Positions 34,099 through 46,420 of a stretch of 64,000 nt of DNA are shown piece after piece. Within the stretch, counting starts at the first letter, position 1; the number at the start of each line of letters is the position of its first letter. Position numbers and translations under genes: made by a program. Below the pieces are notes generated by a model. It worked only from the letters and a program-made list of their open reading frames with translations. It had not been told where the DNA came from and ran no database searches. This stretch comes from Delphinapterus leucas. Lineage: Eukaryota > Chordata > Mammalia > Artiodactyla > Monodontidae. The stretch spans positions 32,869,203 through 32,933,202 of the forward strand of contig NW_022098021.1 of NCBI RefSeq assembly GCF_002288925.2, given 5' to 3'.

Positions 34099-35944
34099 AA
34101 AAAATAGAAAAGATCAAGGAAACTAATAGCTGTTTCTTTGAAAAGATAAACAAAACTGATAAACTTTTAGCCAGACTCATCAAGAAAAAAAGATTGAGAA
34201 CCCAAATACAATTAGAAATGAAAGAGGAGAAGTTACAACCAACACCACAGAAATACAAAGTATCATAAGAGATTACAACAAACAGTTATATGCCAATAAA
34301 GTGGATAACCAAGAAGAAATAGATAAATTCTTACAAATCTCCTAAGACTGAGTCAGTAATAACTACACAATATGAACAGAATTAAACTGAGTTAGAAAAC
34401 AAAACAAAAAAACCTCCCAACAAATGAAAGCCCAGGACCAGAAAGTATCACAGGTGAATTCTACCAAACATTTAAAGAAAAGTTAACACTTATCCTTCTC
34501 AAACTATTCCAAAAAAATTGCAGAGGAAGGAAAACTTCTGAACTCATTCTACCAGGCCAGAATTTACATCTTATCTGAGAACAAAACCGGACAAAGACAC
34601 TACACCTACACACCCATACACACAAATTACAGGCCAACATCACTGATAAATACAGATACAAAAATCCTCAAAAAAATATTAGCAAACTGAATTCAACAAT
34701 ATATTAAAAGAATCATACACCATAATCAGGTGGGGATTTATCCCAGGGATGCAGGTATAGTTCAACATCTACATATTGATTGATGTGATACACCAAATTA
34801 ACAAACTGAAGGATAATAATCATATGATCATTTCAGTAGATGCAGAGAAAGCTTTTGACAAAATTCAAAATTTCTCAAAAATTCTCAACAAAGTGGGTAT
34901 AGAGGGAACACATCTCAAAATAATAAAGGCCACAGTTAACATCATGCTCAATAGTGACAAGCTGAAAGCATTTTCTCTAAGATCAGAAACAAGGCAAAGA
35001 TGGCCACTCTCACAGCTTTTATTCAACATAGCTTTGGAAGTCATAGCCACAGCAATCAGATAAGAAAAGGAAATAAAAGGAATCCAAACTGGAAAGGAAG
35101 ATGTAAAACTGTCACTGTTTGCAGATGGCATGATACTATATATAGAAATTCCTACAGACACCACCAAAAACTATTAGAACTAATAAATGAATTCACCAAA
35201 TTTACAGGATATAAAATTAATATACAGAAATCTATTGCATTCTATACACTAACAATGAATTATCAGAAAGAGAAATTGGGAAAGCAATCTCATTTACAAT
35301 TGCATGAAGTACAGTACAATACCTAAGAATAAATCTAACCAAGGGGGTAACAGACATATACTTGGAAAACTGTAAGATGTTGAAAATGTGTTCATGGGTC
35401 GATTAATATTGTTAAATTGATCATACTACCTAAAGCATAATACAGATTCAATGCAATATCTCTCAAAATACCAAACTCATTTTTTCACAGAACTAGAACA
35501 AATAATTCTAAAATTTTATGGAAACACGAATAGAGAAAGAAGAACAAAGCTAGAGGAATCATGCATCCTGATTTTAAACTATTGTACAAAGCCACAGTAG
35601 TCAAAACAGTATGGTGCTGGCATAAAAATAGACATATAGAACAATGGAACAGGATAGAGAGCCCAGAAATAAACCAATGCTTATATGGTCAATTAGTCTA
35701 CGACAAAGGAGGCAGGAATATACAATGTGGAAAAGACAACTTCTTCAATAATGACATTGGTAAAATTGGATAGCTACAAGCAAAAGTATCAAACTGATTA
35801 CTTTCTCACACCATATCCAAAAATAAACTCAAAATGAAAGAAAGAATTAAATGTAAGGCTTGAAAACATAGGCTGTATGCTCTTTGACATTGGTCTTAGC
35901 AATTTTTTTTCAGTCTATCTCCTCAGGCAAAGGAAACAAAAGCA

Positions 35945-35985
35945 AACACACACACACACACACATACATACACACACAGAGACAC
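35945..35985. repeat. (CA)n microsatellite
   Basis: CA run with CATA interruptions inside distal L1 ORF2, in the equivalent of an A-rich stretch. Confidence 0.85.
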
Positions 35986-36370
35986 AAAACCCCAAAAGAC
36001 AGAAAACAAATGAAAAACCCAAATGGAACTGTATCAAATTAAAAGCTTTTGTACAATGAAGGAAATGCTCAACAAAACAAACAGACCACGTACTGAGTGG
36101 AAGAAGACATTTGCAAACAATATATCTGATAACAAGTTAGTATCCAAAATATACAAAGAACTCATAACTCAACATAAAAAAAAGCAAGCAATCTGATTAA
36201 AAAATGGGAAGAAGATCCAGATAGACATTTTTCCAAAGAAAACAAACAGGTGGCCAACAGACACATGAAAAGATGCTCAACACCACTCATTATCAGAGAA
36301 ATGCAAATCAAAACCACAATGAGATATCACCTCACACCTTTCAGAATAGCTATTATCAAAAAGTCAACGA

Positions 36371-36579
36371 GGGCTTCCCTGGTGGCGCAGTGGTTGAGAG
36401 TCCACCTGTCAATGCAGGGGACACAGGTTCGGGCCCCAGTCCGGGAAGATCCCACATGCCGTGGAGCTGCTAGGCCCACGAGCCATGGCCGCTGAGCCTG
36501 CGCATCCAGAACCTGTGCTCCACAATGGGAGAGGCCACAATAGTGAGAGGCCCGCTACTGCAAAAAAAAAAAAAAAAAA
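36371..36579 (+). mobile_element. CHR SINE, short form
   Basis: gggcttccctggtggcgcag head, ggttcgggccccag B box, gagaggcccgctactgc and an 18-base A tail. Imperfect TSD: AAAAAGTCAACGA before, AAAAAGACAATGA after. Inserted in the distal ORF2 of the old L1. Confidence 0.95.
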
Positions 36580-37238
36580 GACAATGAATAACAAGTGTTG
36601 GAGAGGATGTGGAGAAAAGGGAACCCTCATGCACTTTTAGTGGGAATGTAAATTGGTACAGTCACTATGGAAAAAAAATGTGGTGTATATATATAATAAA
36701 TAAATAATATTCCATATATATGTAATATTTCACTCAACATAAAAAAGAATGAAATCTTGTCACTTGCAACAACATGGGTAGATGTAGATAATATTATGCT
36801 AAGTGAAGTAAGTCAGGCAGAGAAAGACAAATAGCATATGATTTCACTTCTGTGTGGAATCTAAAAAGCAAAACAAATGAACAAGTGAATCAAAACAGAA
36901 CCAGACTCATAGATACAGAGGACAAACTGTCAGAGGGGAGAAGGGTAGGGGGTTGAGTGAAATAGGTGAGAGATATTAAGAGGTATAAACTTCCAGCTAT
37001 AAAATAAATAAGTCATAGGGATATAGTATACAGCATAGGGAATATAGTCAATGGTATTGTAATAATTTTGTATGGTGACATGGTAACTGGACATCAGCAT
37101 GGTGATCATTTTAGAAATATATAAAAATATCAAATCACTCTGTTGTACACCTGACAATAATATAATATGGTATGTCAATTATAATTCAATTTTTAAAAGT
37201 AAGTAATAGTAAGATTGGAGACCTAAATGCAACTGTGT

Positions 37239-37264
37239 CAAATAAATAAATAAATAAATAAATA
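37239..37264. repeat. (AAAT)n microsatellite
   Basis: Six AAAT units, probably grown from the L1 poly(A) tail. Confidence 0.85.
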
Positions 37265-37930
37265 TTCTCTGGGGGAAAAAAAGGAAAAGTTTTTATTTCT
37301 AAATGTTCCTGCTTAATCCATTCAGATATCACATTCTGCAAATCACAAACAGTACTAAAATTAAAAGCTGAAGTACTAGCTAAATCAGAACATTTAAAAG
37401 AATGACTGACATACTTGGCAATCTCATGGGGGCAGAGAAACCATAAAAGTAAAATGAAAAGTAAAAATAAATACAAGGAAAAAGATAAGTGACAAGCATG
37501 GGGAAAACTGTTGTGATGGCATGTAAAGGCTTATATGAAGAAGGCAATGTAAAAAAATGAACCGAGGATATGATTGATGAATCTAGAGAAGGAATAAAAA
37601 TGACCAGTAAATATTTAATCTAATAATCAAAGACATACAAAGTAAAATAACAATTTGATATTATTGTTGATCCATTATGCATAAAGAAAAATTATTAACT
37701 CCTATGATTGGACAGAGCATGGATAAACTAGGACTCTCATACACTTGGGTATACACAAAAGAAAAATTGGTACAACGAAAGGGACAATTCATTTTTACTT
37801 CCACCATAAAAGAAAATCAATTTGGTAACAAGTTTCCAAGTGTAAAATGTGCATACACTTTGACCTAGAAAATCTGTTCCTAAGGCTTTTTTTTTAAATA
37901 AATGATTTCATAACTGATCAGAATTCATTT
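37265..37930. other. No gene; possible L1-like relic
   Basis: 37660-37870 (tggacagagcatggataaactaggactctcatacac) has the style of a distal L1 ORF2 fragment, plus strand, but is too short and diverged to bound. Confidence 0.35.
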
Positions 37931-37940
37931 CTGCGTTTTT

Positions 37941-38202
37941 AAAAAATATTTATTTGTTTATTTATTTATTTGGCTGTGCTGGGTCCTATTCATGGAACAT
38001 GGGATCTTCAATCTTAGTTGCGGCATGTAGGATCTTTAGTTGTGGCATGTGGGATCTTTAGTTGAGGCATGCAGGACCTTTAGTTGCAGCATACTAACTC
38101 TTAGTTGTGGCATGTGGGACCTATTTCCCTGACCAGGGACCAAACCCGGGCCCCCTGCATTGGGAACACAGAGTTTTAGCCACCGGACCACCAGGGAAGT
38201 CC
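37941..38202 (-). mobile_element. Older CHR SINE, long form, with TSD
   Basis: Antisense: tttggctgtgctgggtcc, several tagttgtggcatgtgggat repeats, ccctgaccagggacc, ccaccagggaagtccc. TSD CTGCGTTTTT (37931-37940) versus CTGCATTTTT (38203-38212), one mismatch. Confidence 0.9.
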
Positions 38203-38324
38203 CTGCATTTTTATATTAATAAACACTTGGCAACAATCAAAATGTCCATCAAAAGGGAATTAGGTAAATAAATTCCAGAGTAACCATATAATAAATATTC
38301 TACTATCATTAAAAATATTGATGG

Positions 38325-38757
38325 ATGACAGATGAATGGATAAAGAAGATGTAGTACATATATACAATGGAATACTACTCAGCCATAAAAAAGAATGAAA
38401 TAATGCCATTTGCGGCAACAAGGATGCACCTAGAGATTATCATACTAAGTGAAGTAAGTCAGAAAGAGAGAGACAAATACCTTATTCTATCACTTACATG
38501 TGGAATCTAAAATATGACACAAACGAGCCTATCTATGAAACAGGAACAGAATCAAAGATATAGAGAACAGATGGGTGGTTGTGAAGGGGGAGGGGGTTAT
38601 GGGAGGGATGGAGTGGGAGGCAGGGGTTAGCAGATGTAAGCTTTTATATATAGAATGGATAAACATCAAGTTCCTACTGTATAACACAGATAACTATATT
38701 CAATATCCTATGATAAACCATAATGGAAAAGAATATTTTAAAAAAGAATATATATAC

Positions 38758-38789
<32 letters not shown>

Positions 38790-38850
38790 CACTTTGCTGT
38801 ATGGCAGTAATTAACACAACATTGTAAATCAACTATAGTTCAATAAAAAA
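38325..38850 (+). mobile_element. 5'-truncated L1 tail with TSD
   Basis: From atggataaagaagatgtagtac through cagccataaaaaagaatgaaataatgcc to the 3'UTR end aatcaactatagttcaataaaa. TSD AAATATTGATGGA (about 38313) versus AAATGTTGATGGA (38851-38863). It contains a (TA)n at 38745-38781. About 530 bp, non-coding in practice. Confidence 0.88.
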
Positions 38851-39024
38851 AAATGTTGATGGAGGTTTATATAAACAGAGTTAAATTATGGTTATATTAA
38901 CCCAGGTTCTCTCTCCACCTATCATTGAATCAATGCATTTAGTGGCTCAGGAGGAGGGCAAATATAACATAATACATATGTATGTGAATGAAATTTTAAA
39001 CTTAAATCAAGAAGTTTAGGTTTT

Positions 39025-39554
39025 AGAAGATGTGGTACACATATACAATGGAATATTACTCAGCCATAAAAAGTAATGAAGTTGAGTTATTTGTAGTGAG
39101 GAGGATGGACCTAGACACTGTTATACAGAGTGAAATAAGTCAGAAAGAGAAAAACAAATACCATATGCTAACATATATATATGGAGTCTTAAAAAAAAAA
39201 GTGGTTCTGAAGAACCTAGGGGCAGGACAGGAATAAAGATGCAGACATAGAGAATGGATTAGAGGACACGGGGAAGGGGAAGGGGAAGCTGGGACGAAGT
39301 GAGAGAGTGGCATGGACATATATACACTACCAAATATAAAATAGATAGCTAGTGGGAAGCAGCCACATAGCACAAGGAGATCAGCTTGGTGGGATAGGGA
39401 GGGTGGAAGGGAGACGCAAGAGGGAGGAGGTATATGTTTATGTATAGCTGATTCACTTTGTTATACAGCAGAAACTAACACACCATTGTAAAGCAATTAT
39501 ACTCCAATAAAGTGTTTAAAAATAAAATAAAATAAAATAAAGGCAAAAAATAAA
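39025..39554 (+). mobile_element. 5'-truncated L1 tail with 13 bp TSD
   Basis: gatgtggtacacatatacaatgg ... ctaacacaccattgtaaagcaattatactccaataaag and an (AAAAT)n-type tail. Perfect TSD AAGTTTAGGTTTT at 39012-39024 and 39555-39567. The short frame at 39030 starts with the ORF2 block YTMEYYSAIKSNE. Confidence 0.93.
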
Positions 39555-39951
39555 AAGTTTAGGTTTTTAAGAGCTGGAGTTTGTGAGAGAACGATGTTTA
39601 GTTTGAAAAGTTTGGCTTTGCATATTAGAAGCCAAAGCTCTGAAGTGTTCAAACAAATGATAGATTTGGATGATTGTCTGGTGAGTTTCTTCTCCTTTCT
39701 GGGCAAAGAAACAAGTTTATTTTTCACAGACATAGAGTAGAGTAATAAACTTGGCTGCTATCAGTGGTCTCTGATAAGGAATATAGTTCTCTGCATTCCT
39801 GTTGACTAAGCTTTGAAAGTGGGATGAGTGGGGAAAATAGAAATCCAATTTCACTTAAGGGGCACCAATGAAGAGGGTACCTAGGTTTTACTTCTCTAAG
39901 TACACCCCAGGGACACTGCAGGTCTTTTAAAGAAACTCTATGTTTAGTGTG

Positions 39952-40461
39952 TGTATTAGTTTCAAATTGCTGCTATAACAAATTACCAGAAACTTGGTGA
40001 CTTAAAACAATACAATTTATTACCTCATAATTCTAGAGGTCAGAAAAACAAAATTGGTCTCAGTGTGCTAAAATCAAGGTTGTTGGGAAGGCTACATTCC
40101 TTCTGAAGTCTTTAAGGGAGAATCTATCTCTTGCCTCTTCTAGATTCTAGAGGCTACCTACATTCATGCGCTCAAGACCCCTTTCTCATCTCTAAAGCCA
40201 GCAGTGTAGCATCTTCCAGCCTCTCCCTCTCTCTGCTTCTATTATTATATCTCCTTTTCAGCTTCTGATCTTCCTGCTTCCCTTTTATAAGGGTCTTATG
40301 ATTATGTTGGGCCTACCAAGAGAATCCAATATCATCTCTGTTTGTAAAGATCTTTAACTTAATCACACCTGTGAAGTCCTTTTTACCATGTAAAGTAACA
40401 TAATAACAAGTTCTGATGATGAGAATGTGAATATCTTTGGGGGCCATTATAACATGGTACA
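39952..40461 (+). mobile_element. ERVL-type solo LTR (MLT2-like), third copy
   Basis: TGTATTAGTTTCAAATTGCTG, aacaaattaccagaaacttgg, gaggctacctacattcatg, ggtcttatgattatgttgggcc, gggggccattataacatgg in family order. Confidence 0.65.
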
Positions 40462-40570
40462 CTAGCAGTAGAATAGAAATGACTGTATTAGATGTGTCAG
40501 CAGGTGGTCCCAAGGGTAATGTCAGTTTGGCATTGGAAAAACAGCTGACAGGGCACAGGTGATGTTAAGC

Positions 40571-40919
40571 AGTGGATGTTTGTGTCCCTTCGAAATTCAT
40601 CTGTGAAATCATAACCCCGAAAGGTGATAGTATTAGGAGGTGGGGCCTTTGAGAGGTAATTAGGTTATGAGGGTGGAGCCCTCATAAATGGTATTAGTGC
40701 CCTTATAAAGAAGGCTCCAGAAAGCTGCCTTGCCCCTTCTACCATGTGAGGACACAGTGAGAATATAGCTGTCTATGAAAAAGAAGTGGGCTCTCGACAG
40801 ACACTGAATCTACTGGCACCTTGATCTTGGACTTCCCGGCCTCCAGAACTGTGAAAAATAAATGTTTACTGTTTAAGCCACTCAGTCTATAGTATATTCA
40901 GATATAGCAGGCTAAGGCA
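40571..40919 (+). mobile_element. MaLR LTR (MLT1/MST group)
   Basis: tttgtgtcccttcgaaattc, attaggaggtggggcctttgagaggtaat, agggtggagccctcataaatgg, accatgtgaggacacagtgag, cttgatcttggacttcccgg, cctccagaactgtg and gtttaagccactcagtctatag in canonical MaLR order. Good match, non-coding. Confidence 0.85.
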
Positions 40920-41690
40920 GATGGGTTGGTGGGCAGACTTGAAGAGACCTTGTGTTTGGTATAAAGTGCATGGAGAATGTACAATCTGACAGCCAGATGG
41001 CAAGGAATGATTCCAACCCTTTGACCAGATGTGACAAGAATGAAAACTGCTGCCTAAAGGGCAGATAAAAGGCAGCATAAGACAGAGGAGGATCATTAAG
41101 GATCTAACCTTGGTTTTCTTCTGCCAAGATGATTCATAGCCCTTGACCATTAACCAAAAAATCACCCTGGGTTAAGCGAAGGAGAAAAAAAAAATCCTGA
41201 AGTTCTGTGACTATGTCAAACCATGAGTAACCAAGAAAACAGTGGACTGAGTCTACCATGAATTGCCAAGGTTGACTTTTCTACTAGCTGTGGGTTTTCA
41301 GAATAAATTAAGCAGTATTTTACTGTAAGTTTCATACACTTCAGTAAATATTTTGAAATTAATAACTAAAACTTACCTTTATTAATATGTAAATATAGCT
41401 ATAATTTATTATATGAGAAAACACACTATATCCTATTTTAATTGCTATATTGTATTTACATGTGTTTATGCATAGAAAAACGTTTAAAGTTTATGCTCCT
41501 AATTAATTTAAACATGGGTCTTTCTGGCTGATTGGAGGATGTGATTTTTCTGTACTCTTTTTCTTTACACCTATCCAATTTTAGATCTGCAATGCACATG
41601 TATTATTTGAATAATCAGCAAAAATAACAAAGCTGTTTCCATTTTGCAAAAAGCTATGGTAAAAATACTATCATTTATTTTAGATAGTGA
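40920..41690. other. No gene or clear repeat
   Basis: A minus-strand frame at 40887-41165 has no recognised domain. AT-rich from 41280. Confidence 0.35.
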
Positions 41691-41694
41691 GACG

Positions 41695-41905
41695 GTGTGG
41701 ATAGAACACTGAACTAGCTGCTGGCAAAATGAGATCAAGTGTCAGTTTTCCAGTATGCTAGTCATGTGACCTTGAATAAGCCACCTAGAGTTTCTGGGCC
41801 CCATCTGGAAACTGGGGACAATGATGCTAGCTATGCTACCTCACAGTGGTACCATGTGGAATGCATTGGGCTTGACATTTAATGTGTTATCTAACCCTCA
41901 AAACA
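41695..41905 (+). mobile_element. MIR SINE
   Basis: gatagaacactgaactagctgc, agtcatgtgaccttgaataagccacc, ctggaaactggggacaatgatgc, ctacctcacagtgg. Confidence 0.65.
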
Positions 41906-41923
41906 ACTCTTGATGTGTCTATT

Positions 41924-42139
41924 TTTTTTTTTAATTTTATTTTTTTGTGGTATGCGGGCCTCTCACCGTTGTGACCTCTCCCGTTGCGGAGCACAGGCTC
42001 CGGACGCGCAGGCTCAGCGGCCATGGGTCACGGGCCCAGCTGTTCCGCGGCATGTGGGATCTTCCCGGACCGGGGCACAAACCCGTGTCCCCTGCATCGG
42101 CAGGCGGACTCCCAACCACTGCACCACGAGGGAAGCCCC
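41924..42139 (-). mobile_element. CHR SINE, short form, with 10 bp TSD
   Basis: Antisense poly-T, gtatgcgggcctctcaccg ... gcaccacgagggaagccc. TSD TGTGTCTATT at 41914-41923 and 42140-42149. CpG-rich, relatively young. Confidence 0.95.
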
Positions 42140-42149
42140 TGTGTCTATT

Positions 42150-43609
42150 ATTACCCTCATTATACAAAATCAAATATAGAAAATACATTTTACAGTTCTT
42201 TGAAAAACATAATATAAACCTAAGCTATTCCTGCAGTATAGTCAAGAAGAAATGCTTGCAGTGCTAAGTGTAGATGTGGATGTCACATAGAAGCTCTTTA
42301 AACAATATACAGATAGATTGATTTCCAGTATGACGATCAAATTCCTTTAAGGTATTCAGCAATTTTAAGACAGATCTGGGAGTTCTCCGCCTGAAGATAG
42401 CCTCTTTAAAACCAGACATTTCAGTGGTATCCTATCACTGCCAGGGTTCTTGATTTAAGCTTCGCTTCTGAGAAATAGATTGTTGATTGAAAGTATCAAT
42501 TATAAACCTGTGTTTACTAAATTTGAAGTGATTTCCATAGCAGTTCTGTGTGTGTATTTGAAAACACATAAACATATATCTGTTTTATATATGTATATAC
42601 ACATATTATCATGTTAAGTGCTTAGCTATCATTAATTACCTAGTATTCCAGTTAAGATGAGATATAAGTTACGGATACAGATGAGGAAACTAGAATCAGG
42701 AATATGGACCAAGTATATTGCCATATGAAATAAAAGTGTCTAGAATAATTCTGTATAACCTAATTAGAAAAATGAGTACAAATCCATACTTCCTTATCTA
42801 AAAGCTTTGAGGTTACAAGTATTTTAGAATTCAGAAATTTTTGAGTTTCAGAAGGTAATTAAATGCATATAACTTATGTAATGTGCTGATATGTGATATA
42901 ACCTCCCCAACAGGTCTGTGCCCTATAATCAACCGTATTGTTATTTCTGCAGAAAACTGAATGAATAGTCATACTATAAGTAGGATAAATAGTCTTTAAA
43001 CAGTCTTATATCAGTTCAGGCTTTGCTGCCAAGTGAGTTTGCAGCAAGCTTAGGAAGAACTTTTCAGTTCAATTAAATGAGGTGCTTCCATTTCCAACTT
43101 GTTTTCAGGTTTTCATTTGCTCTTCATTTTCCTGCTCTTGCTGATGTGCTGAGAAGGGCTCACAGTTGTAGAAAGAGATAATGTGAAGACACTGTGTTAA
43201 CTCTTAACAGAAGATTCATCACTGATGGTGATAAGAAAGTTGTCTACAGGGAAGGAAGTGCTTGTTTCACAGCATCAATGTGCACTCCATAGATGAATAA
43301 AGCATATCCATGTCACTGGATGGAAAGAGCTGATAAACAGTTTCCTATGCTAAAGATTTTAGAAGCCTTTAGTTTGTATGAAGACCTAACTAACTCTTGG
43401 CCTCTGCTTTATGGGCTCTTGCTGGTGATAATGCTTATTATCAATTTCAAGTTCTGACGACCTAGTTGAAGTTATTGGCAATGTTGATATGCTTAGGACT
43501 GTAGATACTTTCATAATTTGATGACTATGTGAGTAAGGTGAATAAAGGGTATATTTTTCCTGGACTTTGGATAGAATATTTCCATTAGCAATAGGTCAAA
43601 AATAAATGG
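42150..43609. other. Unique non-coding sequence
   Basis: No exon or repeat family recognised in about 1.45 kb. Short TA/CA tract near 42545-42610. Confidence 0.4.
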
Positions 43610-43616
43610 TGACTTA

Positions 43617-45496
43617 AGGTTGAGGAAAGTTCTCTCTATGCCTACTTTCTGCAGGGTTTTTATCATAAATGGGTGTTGAATTTGTCGAAAGCTTTCTCTG
43701 CATCAATTGAGATGATCATATGGTTTTTCTCCTTCAATTTGTTAATATGGTGTATCACATTGATTGATTTGCATATATTGAAGAATCCTTGCATTCCTGG
43801 GATAAACCCCACTTGATCATGGTGTATGATCCTTTTAATGTGCTGTTGGCTTCTGTTTGCTAGTATTTTGTTGAGGATTTTGCATCTATGTTCATCAGTG
43901 ATATTGGCCTTTAGCTTTCTTTCTTTGTGAATCTTTGTCTAGTTTTGGTATCAGGGTGATGGTGGCCTCGTAGAATGAGTTTGGGAGTGTTCCTCCCTCT
44001 GCTATATTTTGGAAGAGTTTGAGAAGGATAGGTGTTAGCTCTTCTCTAAATGTTTGATAGAATACATCTGTGAAGCCACCTGGTCCTGGGCTTTTGTGTG
44101 TTGGAAGATTTTTAATCACAGTTTCAATTTCAGTGCTTGTGATTGGTCTGTTCATATTTTCTATTTCTTCTTGGTTCAGTCTCAGAAGGTTGTGCACTTC
44201 TAAGAATTTGTCCATTTCTTCCAGGTTGTCCACTTTATTGGCATAGAGTTGCTTGTAGTAATCTCTCATGATCCTTTGTATTTCTGCAGTGTCAGTTGCT
44301 ACTTCTCCTTTTTCATTTCTAATTCTATTGATTTGAGTCTTCTCCCTTTTTTTCTTGATGAGTCTGGCTAATGGTTTATCAATTTTGTTTGTCTTCTCAA
44401 AGAACCAGCTTTTAGCTTTATTGATCTTTGCTATCGTTTCCTTCATTTCTTTTTCATTTATTTCTGATCTGATCTTCATGATTTCTTTCCTTCTGCTGAC
44501 TTTGGGGTTCTTTTGGTTCTTCTTTCTCTAATTGCTTTAGGTGTAAGGTTAGGTTGTTTATTTGAGATATTTCTTTTTTCTTAAGGTAGGATTGTATTGC
44601 TATAAACTTCACTCTTAGAACTGCTTTTGCTGCATCCCATAGGTTTTGGGTCATCGTGTTTTCATTGTCATTTGTTTCTAGGTATTTTTTGATTTCCTCT
44701 TTGATTTCTTCAGTGATATCTTGGTTATTAAGTAGTGTATTCTTTAGCCTCCATGTGCTTATATGTTTAATAGATTTTTTCCTGTAATTGATATCTAGTC
44801 TCATAGCGTTGTGGTCGGAAAAGATACTTGATATGATTTCAATTTTCTTAAATTTACCAAGGGTTGATTTGTGACCCAAGATATGATCTATCCTGGAGAA
44901 TGTTCCATGAGCACTTGACAAGAATGTGTATTCTATTGTTTTTGGATGGAATGTCGTATAAATATCAGTTAAGTCCATCTTGTTTAATGTATCATTTTAA
45001 GCTTGTGTTTCCTTATTTATTTTCATTTTAGATGATCTGTCCATCAGAGAAAGTGGGGTGTTAAAGTCCCCTACTATGATTGTGTTACTGTGGTTTTCCG
45101 CTTTTATGGCTGTTAGTATTTGCCTTATGTATTGAGGTTCTCCTATGTTGGGTGCATAAATATTTACAATTGTTATATCTTCTTCTTGGATTGATCCTTT
45201 GATCATTATGTAGTGTCCTTCCTTGTCTCTTGCAACATTCTTTGTTTTAAAGTGTATTTTTCTGATATGAGTATTGCTACTCCAACTTTCTTTTGATTTC
45301 CATTTGCATGGAATATCTTTTTGTATCCCCTCACTTTCAGTCTGTATGTGTCCGTAGGTCTGAAGTGGGTCTCTTGTAGACAGCATATATACGGGTCTTG
45401 TTTTTCTATCCATTCAGACAGTCTATGTCTTTTGGTTGGAGCATTTAATCCATTTACATTTAGGGTAATTATCGATATGTATGTTCCTATTCCCAT
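43617..45496 (-). pseudogene. L1 ORF2 remnant: endonuclease plus partial reverse transcriptase
   Basis: Starts at ATG 45496 with MGIGTYISIITLNVNGLNAP (endonuclease N-terminus; the consensus asparagine is present), continues through the QETHF, VGDFNTPLS and SDHNAMRLD catalytic-motif regions, and then an RT N-terminal stretch ([29 protein letters not shown]). It ends soon after the AEKAFD block, before FADD. At least three frameshifts or stops split it into pieces at 45496-45206, 45413-44997, 44978-44454 and 44479-43895. Full ORF2p is about 1,275 residues; less than half is present. It cannot encode an active protein. Confidence 0.88.
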
Positions 45497-45554
45497 TTTC
45501 TTAATTGTTTTGGGTTCGTTATTGTAGGTTTTTTCCTTCTTTTGTGTTTCCTGC

Positions 45555-46420
45555 CTAGAGAAGTTCCTTTAGCTTTTGTTGTAAAGGTGGTTTGGAGGTG
45601 CTGAATTCTCTTAGCTTTTGCTTATCTGTAAAGGTTTTAATTTTTGCCTCAAATCTGAATGAGATCCTTGCTGGGTAGAGTAATCATGGTTGTAGGTTTT
45701 TGACTTTCATCACTTTAAATATGTCCTGCCACTCCCTTCTGGCTTGCAGAGTTTCTGCTGAAAGATCAGCGGTTAACCTTATGGGAATTCCCTTGTGTGT
45801 TATTTGTTGTTTTTCCTTTGCTGCTTTTAATATTTTTTCTTTGTATTTAATTTTTGATAGTTTGATTAATATATGTCTTGGCATGTTTCTCCTTGGATTT
45901 ATCCTGTTTGGGACTCTCTGTGCTTCCTGGACTTGGTTAACTATTTCCTTTCCCATATTAGGGACGTTTTCAACTATACTCTCTTCAAATATTTTCTCAG
46001 TCCCTTTCTTTTTCCCTTCCTCTGTTGGCACCCGTATAATTCAAACGTTGGTATATTTAATGTTGTCCCAGAAGTCTCTGAGACTGTCTCAGTTCTTTTC
46101 ATCCTTTTTTCTTTATTCTGCTCTGCAGTAGTTATTTCTACTATTTTATCTTCCGGGTCACTTATCCGTTCTTCTGCCTCAGTTATTCTGCTATTGATCC
46201 CTTCTAGAGAATTTTTAATTTCATTTATTGTGTTGTTCATCATTGTTTGCTTGCTCTTTGGTTCTTCTAGGTCCTTGTTTAACGATTCTTGTATTTTCTC
46301 TATTATATTTCCAAGATTTTGGATTATCTTCACTATCATTATTCTGAATTCTTTTTCAGGTAGACTGCCTATTTCCTCTTCATTTGTTAAGTCTTGTGGG
46401 GTTTTACCTTGCTCCTTCAT
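45555..46420 (-). pseudogene. L1 ORF1 remnant (RNA-binding chaperone)
   Basis: The frame at 46420-45974 encodes a charged coiled-coil region (EIKNSLEGINSRITEAEERISDPEDK). A frameshift leads to 46031-45684, with the RRM/C-terminal blocks VQEAQRVPNRINPRRNMPRHI and LTADLSAETLQARREWQDIF. A premature stop follows NLQP, after which the family's C-terminal block (EAKIKTFTDKQKL, EFSTSKPPLQQ) is still readable to the stop at 45557-45555. ORF1p forms trimers on L1 RNA. Two disabling changes make this inactive, but the protein is otherwise nearly complete. Confidence 0.88.

Larger units (their letters stand above)
33000..35350 (+). pseudogene. L1 ORF2 remnant (endonuclease and reverse transcriptase)
   Basis: ORF2p normally nicks DNA and reverse transcribes L1 RNA. 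Here the start is recognisable (aaatgtaaatggattaaatactcc = NVNGLNTP-like at about 33190). The RT region follows at 34430-35350, with a 95-codon open stretch (34776-35063) containing [13 protein letters not shown] and [17 protein letters not shown]. The catalytic FADD box reads FADG at about 35118-35129, so one metal-binding aspartate is lost. Two SINEs, a microsatellite-associated deletion and multiple stops break it further. Confidence 0.8.
30690..37197 (+). mobile_element. Old L1 LINE (L1MA-like), interrupted by TA island and four SINEs
   Basis: Segments in order: ORF1 3' half (30690-31100), inter-ORF spacer (to 31405), TA island (31406-32985), ORF2 start (33000-33295 onward), RT region (34100-35350), distal ORF2 and 3'UTR ending near 37195. 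The 5' end is truncated in ORF1. ORF2 also has an internal deletion around 33560-33640, where TA/TG microsatellite replaces part of the endonuclease-to-RT stretch. Stops and frameshifts are dense, so the element is dead. Confidence 0.85.

Noticed and set aside
32954..35990. Regularly spaced microsatellites as a possible CRISPR-like array
   Set aside because: Simple CA/TA/TG tracts without fixed repeat-spacer structure, in a mammalian genome.
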